A DNA stretch of 40,791 nt from positions 28,774-69,564 of the forward strand of contig NZ_JADMJL010000042.1 of assembly GCF_018780585.1 (NCBI RefSeq), given 5' to 3'. Shown one piece after another: positions 26,738 to 35,859 of the stretch. This DNA comes from Methyloversatilis discipulorum (lineage in GTDB: Bacteria > Pseudomonadota > Gammaproteobacteria > Burkholderiales > Rhodocyclaceae). A model generated the notes under the pieces. The model was not told the DNA's origin, did no database searches, and saw only the letters and a program-made list of their open reading frames with translations. Every line of letters starts with the position of its first letter. Position 1 is the stretch's first letter. A program made the position numbers and the translations under genes.

Positions 26738-27268
26738 GTGGAAACCAGCCCCGTCACCCTCAGGTTGGCCGTGATTATGGAGCGCAGGGTACTGCACAAC
26801 AAGTGGACAGACCATGCCTGGGAAGCGCGAGCGCTTTTGCCCGAAGGTCCGGAAAGCCCTGATGCGCCAAGGGTTTTTGCGCAGACCGATGAAGCGACCC
26901 AGTGGCTGTTCCCGCCGCTGGAGCTGACGCTCTACACCGACGAGGCCGACAACTACCTGCTCAACGTGACCGCCGCCGAGCCGCGCATCTTCGTCATGTG
27001 GCGACCGGACGACGAGGCCGATCCGCCGGTGCGACCGATGCAGATCAGTGCCAGCTACGGCGAGGCCGCGCGCTGGATGGATTCGGGCGAGAAGGTCGAT
27101 GGTCTGACCATGCCGGCTGACATGCGCGACTGGGTCGAGGACTTTGCGCGCCGTTTCCAGAAGCCGCCTGAACCGCGCAAGCCCAAGCGTTTCGCGAAGA
27201 CCGGCGATGGCAATACGCACTACGGCGGTGTGCGTGCAGGCGTCGATGGAGGTGAGCGTGAACGATGA
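26738..27268 (+). CDS. DUF3305 domain protein (formate dehydrogenase locus)
   Basis: This 176-residue cytoplasmic protein has no signal peptide. The segment [20 protein letters not shown] and the later IFVMWRP and [15 protein letters not shown] match the DUF3305 family, which usually sits beside formate dehydrogenase genes. The function is not established. The GTG at 26738 was chosen because AGAGGAAG lies about eight bases upstream. An ATG at 26777 would remove the conserved beginning. The 66-base gap to moaA is a divergent promoter region in which I could not assign a clear -35/-10 pair. It overlaps the next gene by 11 bases. Confidence 0.85.
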   Translation: METSPVTLRLAVIMERRVLHNKWTDHAWEARALLPEGPESPDAPRVFAQTDEATQWLFPPLELTLYTDEADNYLLNVTAAEPRIFVMWRPDDEADPPVRPMQISASYGEAARWMDSGEKVDGLTMPADMRDWVEDFARRFQKPPEPRKPKRFAKTGDGNTHYGGVRAGVDGGERER

Positions 27269-27869
27269 TCCGGTGAAGGGCTTCCTCGGCCGCTGGTCGC
27301 GGCTGAAGCGGGAAGCGGCCGCCGCCGAGGCGCCGCCGCCCGTCGAGGCGTCGGCCGCCATCGTGCCGCAGCAGGCGCCGGACGCGGGGCAGGTGGTGCC
27401 GGACACCGATGTGCCGGCCGAACCGCCACCGCTCGAATCGCTGGGCTTCGATTCCGACTACCGCGCCTTCCTTGGCCAGAAGGTGGACGAGGGACTGAAG
27501 CGCGCAGCGCTGAAGAAGCTGTTCCACACACCGCACTTCAACACGATGGACGGGCTGGACGTCTATATCGAGGACTTCAACCTGTACGAGCCGCTGCCGG
27601 CCTCCATGGTGTCGCAGCTTGCGCATGCGAAGGAAACGCTGAACCCGACGCTGCCCGACAACTGGCTCACTTCGGTACCGGACGAGGCGCCGCCCGCCGT
27701 GCCGGAGCTGACCGACGCCTCCGTGGAAGAGGCGGCAGCGCCCGCGCTGGACAGTCCGGCGGACGAAGACGAGGGGGGCGCGACAGCGTCGAGCGAGATC
27801 GAGCGCTTGCCGATCGAGGCGCCCGTGCCGTCATCCGATCACGCAGAAAGTCATTCCAGGTCGGAATAG
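27258..27869 (+). CDS. DUF3306 domain protein (formate dehydrogenase locus)
   Basis: This 203-residue protein has the N-terminal [11 protein letters not shown] motif, a Pro/Ala-rich acidic linker, then the conserved core (about 63-140) with [23 protein letters not shown]. That pattern is DUF3306, a regular partner of DUF3305 and of formate dehydrogenase genes. The function is unknown. The GTG at 27258 follows a strong GGAGG (27248-27252) by five bases and is preferred over the in-frame ATG at 27246. The acidic C-terminal tail is low complexity. Confidence 0.85.
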   Translation: MNDDPVKGFLGRWSRLKREAAAAEAPPPVEASAAIVPQQAPDAGQVVPDTDVPAEPPPLESLGFDSDYRAFLGQKVDEGLKRAALKKLFHTPHFNTMDGLDVYIEDFNLYEPLPASMVSQLAHAKETLNPTLPDNWLTSVPDEAPPAVPELTDASVEEAAAPALDSPADEDEGGATASSEIERLPIEAPVPSSDHAESHSRSE

Positions 27870-27891
27870 TCCGTTTTGTTCTCAGGTGATC

Positions 27892-27907
27892 TGGCACGAA
27901 GGCTGCA
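27892..27907 (+). promoter_or_regulatory. Predicted sigma-54 promoter of the formate dehydrogenase operon
   Basis: TGGCACGAAGGCTGCA matches the sigma-54 consensus TGGCACG-N4-TTGCA with a single mismatch, and GG and GC are at the exact spacing. It lies 22 bases after the DUF3306 stop. Transcription would begin near 27918, just before the ribosome site GGAGGAG (27919-27925) and the ATG at 27935. The activator is not in the window. Confidence 0.7.
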
Positions 27908-27934
27908 GAAGCCTTGCCGGAGGAGCCTGACTAC

Positions 27935-30040
27935 ATGAACAACGCCCACAAGGCGATCCAGCTGTGCAGCTGCAATGGCACGGTGGAGATCGACATTAGA
28001 AGACTGGGTGACGCGCTGGCGCTGGACGCCGCCGATCTGCCGGTACTGCACGCCGCGACACAACTGTGCGGCCGCGACGCCGCCGCGTTTTCCGCCGCAC
28101 TGGGCGGCGCGGCCGACGCCATCGTCGGCTGTACGCAGGAAGCCGCCTTGCTGCGCGAGGTCGCCGACGAGGCGGGCGCCGCATCCGGTCTCACCTTCAT
28201 CAATCTGCGCGACATCGGCGGCCGCAGCCCGCGCGGCAGCGACGCAACGCCGTCAGTTGCCGCACAACTTGCGATGGCCCGCATGGCCGAACCGGCGCCG
28301 GTGCCTGCCGTCAACTACGCGTCTTCCGGACAGCTGCTCATCATCGGCCCGGCCGGTGCTGCGCTCGGCTGGGCACAGGAAGCACAGCGTCGGTACGGCG
28401 ACAGCATCGCGGTCAGCGTGCTGATCACGGGCCGCGACGGCAGCGAACTGCCGGTGCGCCGCGACTGGCCGGTCATGACCGGCCGCGACGTGACGGTGAG
28501 CGGCTGGCTCGGCGCATTCGACGTGAGCTGGGCGCGTGCCAACGCGATCGACCTCGACGCCTGTGTGCGCTGCAATGCCTGCATCGATGCCTGTCCGGAG
28601 GGCGCCATCGGCTTCGACTATCAGGTCGATGCCGCCCGCTGTACCGGCCATCGCGCCTGCGTCAACGCCTGTGCCGACATCGGCGCCATCGATTTCGCGG
28701 CCGTGGGCAGCCCGCGCAGCGAGCGCTACGACCTGGTGCTCGACCTGTCGGAGCCAGCGCTGATCCGCATTCCGCATCCGCCTCAGGGCTATGCCTCGCC
28801 CGGCCGCGATCCGCTCGAACAGTCCCTGGCGCTGCAGAAGCTCGCCGGCATGGTGGGTGAATTCGAAAAGCCGAAGTTCTTCAACTACAAGGCCTCGATC
28901 TGCGCGCACAGCCGCAGCAGCAAGCAGGGCTGCAATCGCTGCATCGACGTCTGTTCGACCTCGGCCATCCGCGCCGACGGCGATGCCGTGTTCGTCGAGC
29001 CGCACCTGTGCATGGGTTGCGGCGCCTGTGCGACAGTTTGTCCCACCGGCGCGATGCGCTACGCCTACCCATCGGCGTCCGATGTTGCGGTGCGCATCAA
29101 GACGGCACTGCAGGCCTGGCGCGCCGCTGGCGGCCGCGCACCGCGCGTCGTCTTCCACACCGAGACGCAGGGTGAGGAGGTGCTGGCGCTGGCCGGCCGC
29201 CGTCGCGGGCTGCCCGCTGACCTGCTGCCGGTGGCCGTGCATGACGTCGCGTCGGTCGGGCTGGAACTGATGCTCGCGACGCTGTGCTACGGCGCCGCAC
29301 AATGCGTCATTCTGTCTCACGACGATCAGCCCGACGCCTACCGCGAAGCGACCGCCGGGCAGATCGCGCTCGGCCGTACGATTCTTTCCGCACTCGGCCA
29401 TCCGGCGTCGGCGCTGGCCGCGGTGGTGGGGGACGACGCCGCTACGCTGATCAGCGCACTCGACGCCGCCGTCGCGCCGGCGCAGTCCTGTCCGCCGGCC
29501 AGCTTCGCGCTGCCGGTCGAGAAGCGCGGCGCGCTCGAGTTCTGCATCGATCACTTGGCCCGCCACGCGGCGCAGAAGGTCGAGGCCATCGCGCTGCCGG
29601 CCGGTGCGCCCTTCGGCGCGGTCAATATCGACAAGGCCGCCTGTACCTTGTGCATGAGCTGCGTCGGCGCCTGTCCCGCCTCGGCCTTGATGGACGGCGG
29701 CGAGCGGCCGGCGTTGCGTTTCCTCGAGCGCAACTGCGTGCAGTGCGGCCTGTGCGTGAACACCTGTCCGGAGAACGCGCTGTCGCTCGAACCGCGCCTG
29801 CTGATCGGCGACGCGGTGCGGCGCGAACGCGTGCTGAACGAAACCGAACCTTTCCACTGCATTAGCTGCGGTACGCCCTTCGGCACGAAGCAGATGATCG
29901 ATGCGATGACCGGCAGGCTGTCCGCGCATTCGATGTTCGCCAGCGGCGATGCACTACGCCGGCTGCAGATGTGCGCCGACTGTCGCGTCATCGACATGAT
30001 GAAGGCGAAGGGGGGCGAAACCACGGTGTTCGACACATGA
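27935..30040 (+). CDS. 4Fe-4S polyferredoxin of the formate dehydrogenase operon
   Basis: This 701-residue cytoplasmic FeS protein has no signal peptide. The N-terminal part has CSCNGTVEID. Cluster motifs follow: CVRCNACIDACPEG (from Cys210), a degenerate CTGHRACVNAC (from Cys236), Cys323 with CNRCIDVC (from Cys333), CMGCGACATVCPTG (from Cys359), CTLCMSCVGACP (from Cys570) and CVQCGLCVNTCPEN (from Cys601). Near the end CISC (from Cys642) and CADC could bind another metal. Proteins of this size are common next to betaproteobacterial formate dehydrogenases, where they may carry electrons or help assembly. The exact role is unknown. The ATG at 27935 follows GGAGGAG, and an upstream TTG at 27914 is rejected. 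It overlaps the next gene by four bases. Confidence 0.9.
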   Translation: MNNAHKAIQLCSCNGTVEIDIRRLGDALALDAADLPVLHAATQLCGRDAAAFSAALGGAADAIVGCTQEAALLREVADEAGAASGLTFINLRDIGGRSPRGSDATPSVAAQLAMARMAEPAPVPAVNYASSGQLLIIGPAGAALGWAQEAQRRYGDSIAVSVLITGRDGSELPVRRDWPVMTGRDVTVSGWLGAFDVSWARANAIDLDACVRCNACIDACPEGAIGFDYQVDAARCTGHRACVNACADIGAIDFAAVGSPRSERYDLVLDLSEPALIRIPHPPQGYASPGRDPLEQSLALQKLAGMVGEFEKPKFFNYKASICAHSRSSKQGCNRCIDVCSTSAIRADGDAVFVEPHLCMGCGACATVCPTGAMRYAYPSASDVAVRIKTALQAWRAAGGRAPRVVFHTETQGEEVLALAGRRRGLPADLLPVAVHDVASVGLELMLATLCYGAAQCVILSHDDQPDAYREATAGQIALGRTILSALGHPASALAAVVGDDAATLISALDAAVAPAQSCPPASFALPVEKRGALEFCIDHLARHAAQKVEAIALPAGAPFGAVNIDKAACTLCMSCVGACPASALMDGGERPALRFLERNCVQCGLCVNTCPENALSLEPRLLIGDAVRRERVLNETEPFHCISCGTPFGTKQMIDAMTGRLSAHSMFASGDALRRLQMCADCRVIDMMKAKGGETTVFDT

Positions 30041-30693
30041 ACGCACCCAACCCGCAAACGCTCGCTTTCGTGCGCGACCCGGTCAGCGACGAGGACACGG
30101 CGCGCGCCAATCACTACGCACTGCTGTCGCGGCTGCTGCATGCCGCACCCGATGCCTCTCTGCTCGGCATGCTGGCCGCCTCCGGCGACTGGCAGATCGA
30201 CGATGACGCGCCGTCGGCCGAGGCGGTGCTGATGGCGCAGGCCTGGAATGGGCTGTGTGCGGCGTCGGCAGCGATGGACCCGGCCGCTGCGCAGGATGAG
30301 TTCGACGCGCTGTTCGGCGGCGTCGGCCGACCGGAAATCGTCGTTTTCGGTTCCTTTTACCTGGCCGGCTTCGTCAACGAGAAGCCGCTGGTGAAGCTGC
30401 GCGACGACCTGGCGGCGCTGGGCCTGGCGCGCACGCAGGGCGAGTCGCTGCCGGAGGACCACATCGCCGCGGTATGTGACGTGATGCGTCTGCTGCTGAC
30501 CGACACCACGCGCAGCGCCACTGAGCGCGCACAGGCGCAGGACCGCTTCTTTGCCACCCATATCCAGCCCTGGTACGGCGCCCTGTGCGACGCGCTCGAT
30601 GCCGCAGCGGGCGCCAATTTCTACCGCCGTGTTTCGCAGTACGCGCGCAGCTTTCTCGACGTCGAGGCGGCGGCGCTGACCATAGATCCATGA
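30037..30693 (+). CDS. TorD/DmsD-like molybdoenzyme chaperone
   Basis: This 218-residue, mostly helical cytoplasmic protein resembles the TorD family, whose members bind the Tat signal and apo-form of molybdoenzymes until the cofactor is loaded. Clues are the N-terminal ARANHYALLSRLL, the central YLAGFVNEKPL segment, the PEDHIA motif and FFATHIQPWYGAL. It overlaps the polyferredoxin stop (ATGA) and lies just upstream of the Tat-exported catalytic subunit, its likely client. Confidence 0.9.
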   Translation: MNAPNPQTLAFVRDPVSDEDTARANHYALLSRLLHAAPDASLLGMLAASGDWQIDDDAPSAEAVLMAQAWNGLCAASAAMDPAAAQDEFDALFGGVGRPEIVVFGSFYLAGFVNEKPLVKLRDDLAALGLARTQGESLPEDHIAAVCDVMRLLLTDTTRSATERAQAQDRFFATHIQPWYGALCDALDAAAGANFYRRVSQYARSFLDVEAAALTIDP

Positions 30694-30756
30694 AGTGACC
30701 TACAACTGAAGAGCCAACACCCTGAACCGGGCAGTCATCACGAGGAGGACAGAGCA

Positions 30757-30957
30757 ATGACCGAAAAAGCCAACCTGAAACGTCGTCAGTTCCTGCTGAC
30801 CGCGGGCGTCGGCGGCGTGAGCGCCGCGGCGGCCGTGGTGGCCGTGCGGTCGACCGGCAGCGATGCCGGCGCGACCGCCACCACCGCGCAGACCGACAGG
30901 AGCGGATACCGCATGACCGAGCACATCGCGGCCTATTACCGCACCGCCCGCGTCTGA
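30757..30957 (+). CDS. Small Tat-signal protein of formate dehydrogenase loci
   Basis: This 66-residue protein has a twin-arginine motif KRRQFLL (Arg9-Arg10), a hydrophobic stretch and a short tail ending YYRTARV. It matches the small 'formate dehydrogenase region Tat target' family found directly before catalytic subunits. Its function is unknown. It could help assembly, or could be a small exported subunit. GAGGAGG lies just upstream of the ATG. The gap to the alpha subunit gene is 17 bases. Confidence 0.88.
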   Translation: MTEKANLKRRQFLLTAGVGGVSAAAAVVAVRSTGSDAGATATTAQTDRSGYRMTEHIAAYYRTARV

Positions 30958-30974
30958 TCCCGAGGAGAGCCAAC

Positions 30975-33881
30975 ATGACATTGACCCGCAAATCGGCTGG
31001 TGGCGCGCGCGCGCAATCGCGTCTGGCGCGCCCGGCATCGGCGGCTTCGCCGCGCACGATGGACCGCCGCACCTTCCTCAAGCGTTCCGGCATGACCGCA
31101 GGTGCCGGCGCCTTCGCATCGGCACTGCCCTTCTCGATGGTCGAGCGCGCGCAGGCCGCCAACCCGTCGGCGGCCGGCGGCAAGGTGGAAGTGAAGCGCA
31201 CGGTCTGTACCCACTGCTCGGTCGGCTGTGCCATCGACGCCGAAGTCGTCAACGGCGTCTGGGTCGGCCAGGAGCCGGTGTTCGACAGCCCGATCAATAT
31301 GGGCGCGCACTGCGCCAAGGGCGCGTCGATCCGCGAGCACGGCCACGGTGAGCACCGGCTGCGCTATCCGATGAAGCTGGTCGACGGCAAGTGGGTGCGC
31401 ATGTCCTGGGACGACGCGCTGAACGAACTGTCGGCGCGCCTGCTGAAACTGCGCGAGGAGAGCGGCCCGGACAGCGTGTACTGGATCGGCTCGTCCAAGC
31501 ACAACAACGAGCAGGCCTACATGATGCGCAAGTTCGTGTCGATGTGGGGCACCAACAACTGCGACCACCAGGCGCGCATCTGCCACTCGACCACGGTGGC
31601 CGGTGTGGCCAACACGTGGGGGTATGGTGCGATGACCAACTCCTACAACGACATGCAGAACTCGAAGGCGATCTTCTTCATGGGATCGAACGCCGCCGAG
31701 GCGCACCCGGTGTCGCTGCTGCACATCCTGCACGCGAAGGAAAACGGCGCGAAGATCATCGTCGCCGATCCGCGCTTCACGCGTACCGCGGCCAAGGCCG
31801 ACCACTTCGTGCGCATCCGCTCCGGCTCCGACATCGCCATCCTGTACGGCGTGCTGCGCCACATCTTCGAGAACGGCTGGGAGGACAAGCAGTACATCGA
31901 GGATCGCGTGTTCGGCATGGACAAGATCCGCGACGAGGCGATGAAGTGGACTGCCGACAAGGTGGAGGAAGTCAGCGGCGTGCCGGATGATCAGGTGAAG
32001 CTGATCGCGGAAACGATGGCCAAGAACAAGCCGTCCACCGTGGTGTGGTGCATGGGCCAGACCCAGCACACGACCGGCAACGCCATCGTGCGCATGATGT
32101 GCAATCTGCAGCTCGCGCTCGGCAACGTCGGTGTGGCGGGCGGCGGCACCAACATCTTCCGTGGCCACGACAACGTGCAGGGCGCGACCGACGTCGGCCC
32201 GAACCCGGATTCGCTGCCCGGCTATTACGGCATCGCGACCGGTTCGTGGAAGCACTGGGCCAATGTGTGGGGCGTCGATTACGAGTGGCTGAAGGGCCGC
32301 TTCGCGTCGCAGGCGCTGATGGAGAAGTCCGGCATCACGGTATCGCGCTGGATCGACGGCGTGACCGAGAAGAACGAACTGATCGACCAGGACCCGAACC
32401 TGCGCGCAGTCGTGTTCTGGGGCCACGCGCCGAACTCGCAGACGCGCGGCAAGGACATGCTGGAGGCGATGAAGGCGCTCGACACCCTGGTGGTGATCGA
32501 CCCCTACCCGTCGGCCACCGCGGCGATGGCGGCCAGCGCCCGCAAGGACGGCGTTTACCTGCTGCCGGCCGCGACGCAGTTCGAGTGCGAGGGCTCCTGC
32601 ACCGCGTCGAACCGCTCGATCCAGTGGCGCGAGAAGGTGATCGAGCCGCTGTGGGAATCGAAGCCCGACCACACCATCATGTATCTGTTCGCGCAGAAGT
32701 TCGGCTTCGCCGAGCAGTTCACGAAGAACGTGAAGGTGACCAACAACGAGCCCAGCGTCGAAGACATCCTGCGCGAGATCAACCGCGGCACCTGGACCAT
32801 CGGCTACACCGGTCAGTCGCCGGAGCGCCTGAAGATCCACATGCGCAACATGCAGGTGTTCGATCCGAAGACGCTGAAGGCCAAGGGCGGCATCGACAAG
32901 GAAACCGGCTACGTGCTCGACGGCGAGTATTTCGGCCTGCCCTGGCCGTGCTACGGCACGCCGGAGATGAAGCACCCCGGCTCGCCCAATCTTTACGACA
33001 CCTCCAAGCACGTGATGGACGGGGGCGGCAACTTCCGCGCCAACTTTGGCGTCGAGAAGGACGGCACCAGCCTGCTGGCGGCCGACGGCTCCGCTTCGAA
33101 GGGTGCCGACCTGCAGTTCGGCTACCCCGAGTTCGACCACGTGCTGCTGAAGAAGCTGGGCTGGTGGGAAGAGCTGACCGAGGACGAGAAGAAGAAGGCC
33201 GAGGGCAAGAACTGGAAGACCGACCCGTCGGGCGGCATCATCCGCGTCGCGATGAAGAACCACGGCTGCCACCCATTCGGCAACGCCAAGGCGCGCGCGG
33301 TGGTGTGGAACTTCCCGGACCCGGTGCCGGTGCATCGCGAACCCCTCTTCTCGCCGCGTGCCGATCTGGTCGCCAAGTACCCGACGCACGAGGACAAGAA
33401 GGCCTTCTGGCGCCTGCCCACGCTGTACAAGAGCGTGCAGGACCAGTTCGCCAATGTCGGCAAGGACTACCCGCTCATCATGACTTCGGGCCGTCTGGTC
33501 GAGTACGAGGGCGGTGGCGACGAAACGCGCTCCAACCCCTGGCTGGCCGAGCTGCAGCAGAACATGTTCGTCGAGATCAACCCGCGGGCGGCCAACGACC
33601 GCGGCATCCGCGACAAGGACATGGTGTGGGTGAAGTCGCCCAGCGGCGCGCAGATCAAGGTGCAGGCGATGGTGACCGAGCGGGTCGGGCCGGACACGGT
33701 GTTCCTGCCCTTTCACTTCGCAGGCCACTGGATGGGTAAGGACCTGATCGACAGCTACCCGGAAGGGGCAGCACCGGTCGTGCGTGGCGAGGCGGTCAAC
33801 ACCGCCACGACCTACGGCTACGACTCGGTGACCATGATGCAGGAAACCAAGACCACGGTCTGCCAGATCATGAAGGCCTGA
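30975..33881 (+). CDS. fdhA: Formate dehydrogenase alpha (catalytic) subunit, Cys type, Tat-exported
   Basis: This 968-residue molybdopterin enzyme oxidises formate to CO2. A long N-terminus carries the Tat motif RRTFLK (Arg31-Arg32), with likely cleavage near residue 61, so the enzyme faces the periplasm. The FeS cluster ligands are Cys78, Cys81, Cys85 and Cys113 (CxxCxxxC, 27 residues, C). The active-site residue is Cys203 in HQARICHSTTV, the position of selenocysteine in E. coli FdnG and FdoG, so it is a Cys enzyme and needs no UGA recoding. The C-terminal molybdopterin-dinucleotide domain begins near YPLIMTSGRLVEY. GAGGAGAG precedes the ATG. The cofactor enzymes are encoded on the opposite strand nearby. 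Confidence 0.97.
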   Translation: MTLTRKSAGGARAQSRLARPASAASPRTMDRRTFLKRSGMTAGAGAFASALPFSMVERAQAANPSAAGGKVEVKRTVCTHCSVGCAIDAEVVNGVWVGQEPVFDSPINMGAHCAKGASIREHGHGEHRLRYPMKLVDGKWVRMSWDDALNELSARLLKLREESGPDSVYWIGSSKHNNEQAYMMRKFVSMWGTNNCDHQARICHSTTVAGVANTWGYGAMTNSYNDMQNSKAIFFMGSNAAEAHPVSLLHILHAKENGAKIIVADPRFTRTAAKADHFVRIRSGSDIAILYGVLRHIFENGWEDKQYIEDRVFGMDKIRDEAMKWTADKVEEVSGVPDDQVKLIAETMAKNKPSTVVWCMGQTQHTTGNAIVRMMCNLQLALGNVGVAGGGTNIFRGHDNVQGATDVGPNPDSLPGYYGIATGSWKHWANVWGVDYEWLKGRFASQALMEKSGITVSRWIDGVTEKNELIDQDPNLRAVVFWGHAPNSQTRGKDMLEAMKALDTLVVIDPYPSATAAMAASARKDGVYLLPAATQFECEGSCTASNRSIQWREKVIEPLWESKPDHTIMYLFAQKFGFAEQFTKNVKVTNNEPSVEDILREINRGTWTIGYTGQSPERLKIHMRNMQVFDPKTLKAKGGIDKETGYVLDGEYFGLPWPCYGTPEMKHPGSPNLYDTSKHVMDGGGNFRANFGVEKDGTSLLAADGSASKGADLQFGYPEFDHVLLKKLGWWEELTEDEKKKAEGKNWKTDPSGGIIRVAMKNHGCHPFGNAKARAVVWNFPDPVPVHREPLFSPRADLVAKYPTHEDKKAFWRLPTLYKSVQDQFANVGKDYPLIMTSGRLVEYEGGGDETRSNPWLAELQQNMFVEINPRAANDRGIRDKDMVWVKSPSGAQIKVQAMVTERVGPDTVFLPFHFAGHWMGKDLIDSYPEGAAPVVRGEAVNTATTYGYDSVTMMQETKTTVCQIMKA

Positions 33882-33902
33882 CGCGGGCGCGATGAAACAA
33901 CA

Positions 33903-33933
33903 CGGGGCGGCGCGTCAGCCGCGCGTCGCCCCG
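33903..33933 (+). other. Intercistronic hairpin between alpha and beta subunit genes
   Basis: CGGGGCG pairs with CGCCCCG and inner GCGCG with CGCGC, giving 12 pairs around a TCAGC loop with a two-base bulge. No T run follows, so it is unlikely to stop transcription. It may protect the 3' end of the long alpha message and so set alpha:beta expression. Confidence 0.55.
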
Positions 33934-33949
33934 GAGAACGGAGGACACC

Positions 33950-34576
33950 ATGGCAAGAATGAAATTCATCTGTGACGCCGAGCGCTGCATCGAGTGCAAC
34001 GGCTGCGTCACCGCATGCAAGAACGAACACGAGGTGCCCTGGGGCGTGAACCGCCGGCGCGTCGTGACCATCAACGATGGCGTCCCGGGCGAGCGCTCGA
34101 TGTCGGTCGCGTGCATGCACTGTTCCGATGCGCCCTGCATGGCGGTGTGCCCGGTCGACTGCTTCTACCGCACCGATGAAGGCGTGGTGCTGCACGACAA
34201 GGACCTGTGCATCGGCTGTGGCTACTGCTTCTACGCCTGTCCGTTCGGCGCGCCGCAGTTCCCGCAGGCGGGTGCCTTCGGCCTGCGCGGCAAGATGGAC
34301 AAGTGCACCTTCTGCGCCGGCGGCCCGGAAACCAACAACTCGGAAGAGGAGTTCCGCAAGTACGGCCGCAACCGTCTGGCCGAGGGCAAGCTGCCGCTGT
34401 GCGCCGAAGTGTGCTCGACCAAGGCGCTGCTCGGCGGCGACGCCGACGTGCTGGCCGACATCTATCGCCAGCGCGTGCTCACCCGCGGCAAGGGTGCGGA
34501 CATCTGGGGCTGGTCGACCGCCTATGGCAAGCCGGACGCACCGGCCACCGCCCCGGCGGCGGGAGGCAAATCATGA
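33950..34576 (+). CDS. fdhB: Formate dehydrogenase beta subunit (4Fe-4S electron transfer)
   Basis: This 208-residue ferredoxin-like subunit has four cluster motifs: CIECNGCVTAC (from Cys13), CMHCSDAPCMAVCP, CIGCGYCFYACP, and CTFC with a later CAEVC. It should pass electrons from the alpha subunit to the cytochrome b. It has no signal peptide and is probably exported with the alpha subunit by the Tat system. Unlike E. coli FdnH it has no C-terminal membrane anchor and is shorter. CGGAGGA precedes the ATG. Its stop overlaps the next gene by four bases. Confidence 0.95.
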   Translation: MARMKFICDAERCIECNGCVTACKNEHEVPWGVNRRRVVTINDGVPGERSMSVACMHCSDAPCMAVCPVDCFYRTDEGVVLHDKDLCIGCGYCFYACPFGAPQFPQAGAFGLRGKMDKCTFCAGGPETNNSEEEFRKYGRNRLAEGKLPLCAEVCSTKALLGGDADVLADIYRQRVLTRGKGADIWGWSTAYGKPDAPATAPAAGGKS

Positions 34577-34797
34577 AGCCGCTGAGCGGAGCCGTCTGCC
34601 TGATCGCACTTGCCGCCGCGCTCGCCGGCTGCGGCGAGAACGAGCAGGTGGTGGTCTACAAGCAGGGCCATTACCAGGGCAAGGCCGACAGCAAGCCCTG
34701 GGACAACGAGTCCTTCTCCGGCGACAAGGGGAACTGGGAGGCGACCATCAAGGCGCGCAACCAGAGCCAGAACGAATATCGCCGCATCAACGGTTAG
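34573..34797 (+). CDS. Small lipoprotein in the formate dehydrogenase operon
   Basis: This 74-residue protein has a lipoprotein signal peptide with lipobox LAGC, so the mature chain would start at Cys20. The rest is a short polar chain with YKQGHYQGKADSKPWDNE. It lies between the beta and gamma subunit genes with a four-base overlap (ATGA) and is surely co-translated with them. I do not know its function. Its place suggests a small accessory subunit or an assembly factor on the periplasmic face. Confidence 0.8.
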   Translation: MKPLSGAVCLIALAAALAGCGENEQVVVYKQGHYQGKADSKPWDNESFSGDKGNWEATIKARNQSQNEYRRING

Positions 34798-34807
34798 GAG
34801 AGCGTTC

Positions 34808-35845
34808 ATGAGTCATGACATGACTGTACTGAAGCGCCTGCTGTGGATGGTGCTGACGCTGTGCGCGCTGGCGGGCGGACCGGTGTTCGCCGCCGACGCG
34901 CCGCCGGCGACGGCGGCCGACCAGGCGTTGCGCCAGCAGTCGCAGCCGCTGAACAACGCGCCGGTGTGGCGCGAGGTGAGGTCGGGCGAGCAGCACTACA
35001 CCACGGTGCAGGGCGTCGAGACCGGCGTGCTGATCCAGTCCGGCGGCCAGACCTGGCGTGCGCTGCGCAACGGTCCGCTGATGCTGTACGGCGGCATCGC
35101 CTTCTGCGCCATGCTGGTTCTGCTGGCCGTGTTCTTCAAGCTGCGCGGGCCGATCCGGCTGTCGGAGGCGAAGACCGGCCGGATGATCCAGCGCTTCAAC
35201 ACGATGGAACGGATGTCGCACTGGGCAATGGCGATCTCGTTCTGCGTGCTGATGGTGAGCGGGCTGGTGATGCTGTTCGGCAAGCACGTGCTGCTGCCGG
35301 TGTTCGGCTACTCGCTGTTCGCGACGGTGGCTCTGGTGTGCAAGAACATCCACAACTTCGTCGGGCCGGTATTCATCCTGTCGGTGCTGCTGTTCATCGT
35401 CCTGTTCGTGAAGGACAACGTGTGGCAGGCCATCGACGCGCTGTGGATACGCAAGGCCGGTGGTCTGCTGACCGGCGAACACGTACCTTCGCACCGCTTC
35501 AACTTCGGCGAGAAGACCTGGTTCTGGCTCGGTGTCGTGTTCCTGTCGCTGACCGTCGGCATCAGCGGTCTGGTGCTCAACTTCCCGAACTTCGAACAGG
35601 GCCGCGCCATCATGCAGACGGCGAACATCGTGCATCTGATCGGTGGCCTGATCGTGATGACGCTGTCGCTCGCGCATATATATATAGGCAGCATCGGCAT
35701 GGAAGGCGCGCTCGACGGCATGAAGACTGGCTATGTCGACGAAACCTGGGCCAAGGAGCACCACGAGCTGTGGTACGACGCGGCGAAGAAGGCTCAACCG
35801 GCGGAGAAGCCGGCAGGCGGCATGCCTGCACCGGCCCGCGTCTGA
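34808..35845 (+). CDS. Formate dehydrogenase gamma subunit (cytochrome b, quinone-reducing)
   Basis: This 345-residue inner-membrane protein has a cleavable signal peptide (about 1-29, ending VFA), a periplasmic stretch, then about five hydrophobic membrane segments. Candidate haem-ligand histidines are visible in MSHWAM, NIHNFVGP, IVHLIGG and LAHIYIG. It matches the FdnI/FdoI-type cytochrome b556 family that anchors the enzyme and reduces quinone. It is longer than E. coli FdnI (about 217 residues) because of the N-terminal extension. AGGAG (34796-34800) precedes the ATG. An in-frame ATG at 34820 is a possible second start. Confidence 0.94.
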   Translation: MSHDMTVLKRLLWMVLTLCALAGGPVFAADAPPATAADQALRQQSQPLNNAPVWREVRSGEQHYTTVQGVETGVLIQSGGQTWRALRNGPLMLYGGIAFCAMLVLLAVFFKLRGPIRLSEAKTGRMIQRFNTMERMSHWAMAISFCVLMVSGLVMLFGKHVLLPVFGYSLFATVALVCKNIHNFVGPVFILSVLLFIVLFVKDNVWQAIDALWIRKAGGLLTGEHVPSHRFNFGEKTWFWLGVVFLSLTVGISGLVLNFPNFEQGRAIMQTANIVHLIGGLIVMTLSLAHIYIGSIGMEGALDGMKTGYVDETWAKEHHELWYDAAKKAQPAEKPAGGMPAPARV

Positions 35846-35859
35846 ACGGAGGACTATGC

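Noticed and set aside
31581-31583. Possible selenocysteine site in the formate dehydrogenase
   Set aside because: The active-site codon is TGC (Cys203), not TGA, so no recoding is needed.
30936-33728. Long minus-strand open frame of 930 codons
   Set aside because: Antisense of the formate dehydrogenase alpha gene. No domain or ribosome site was seen.
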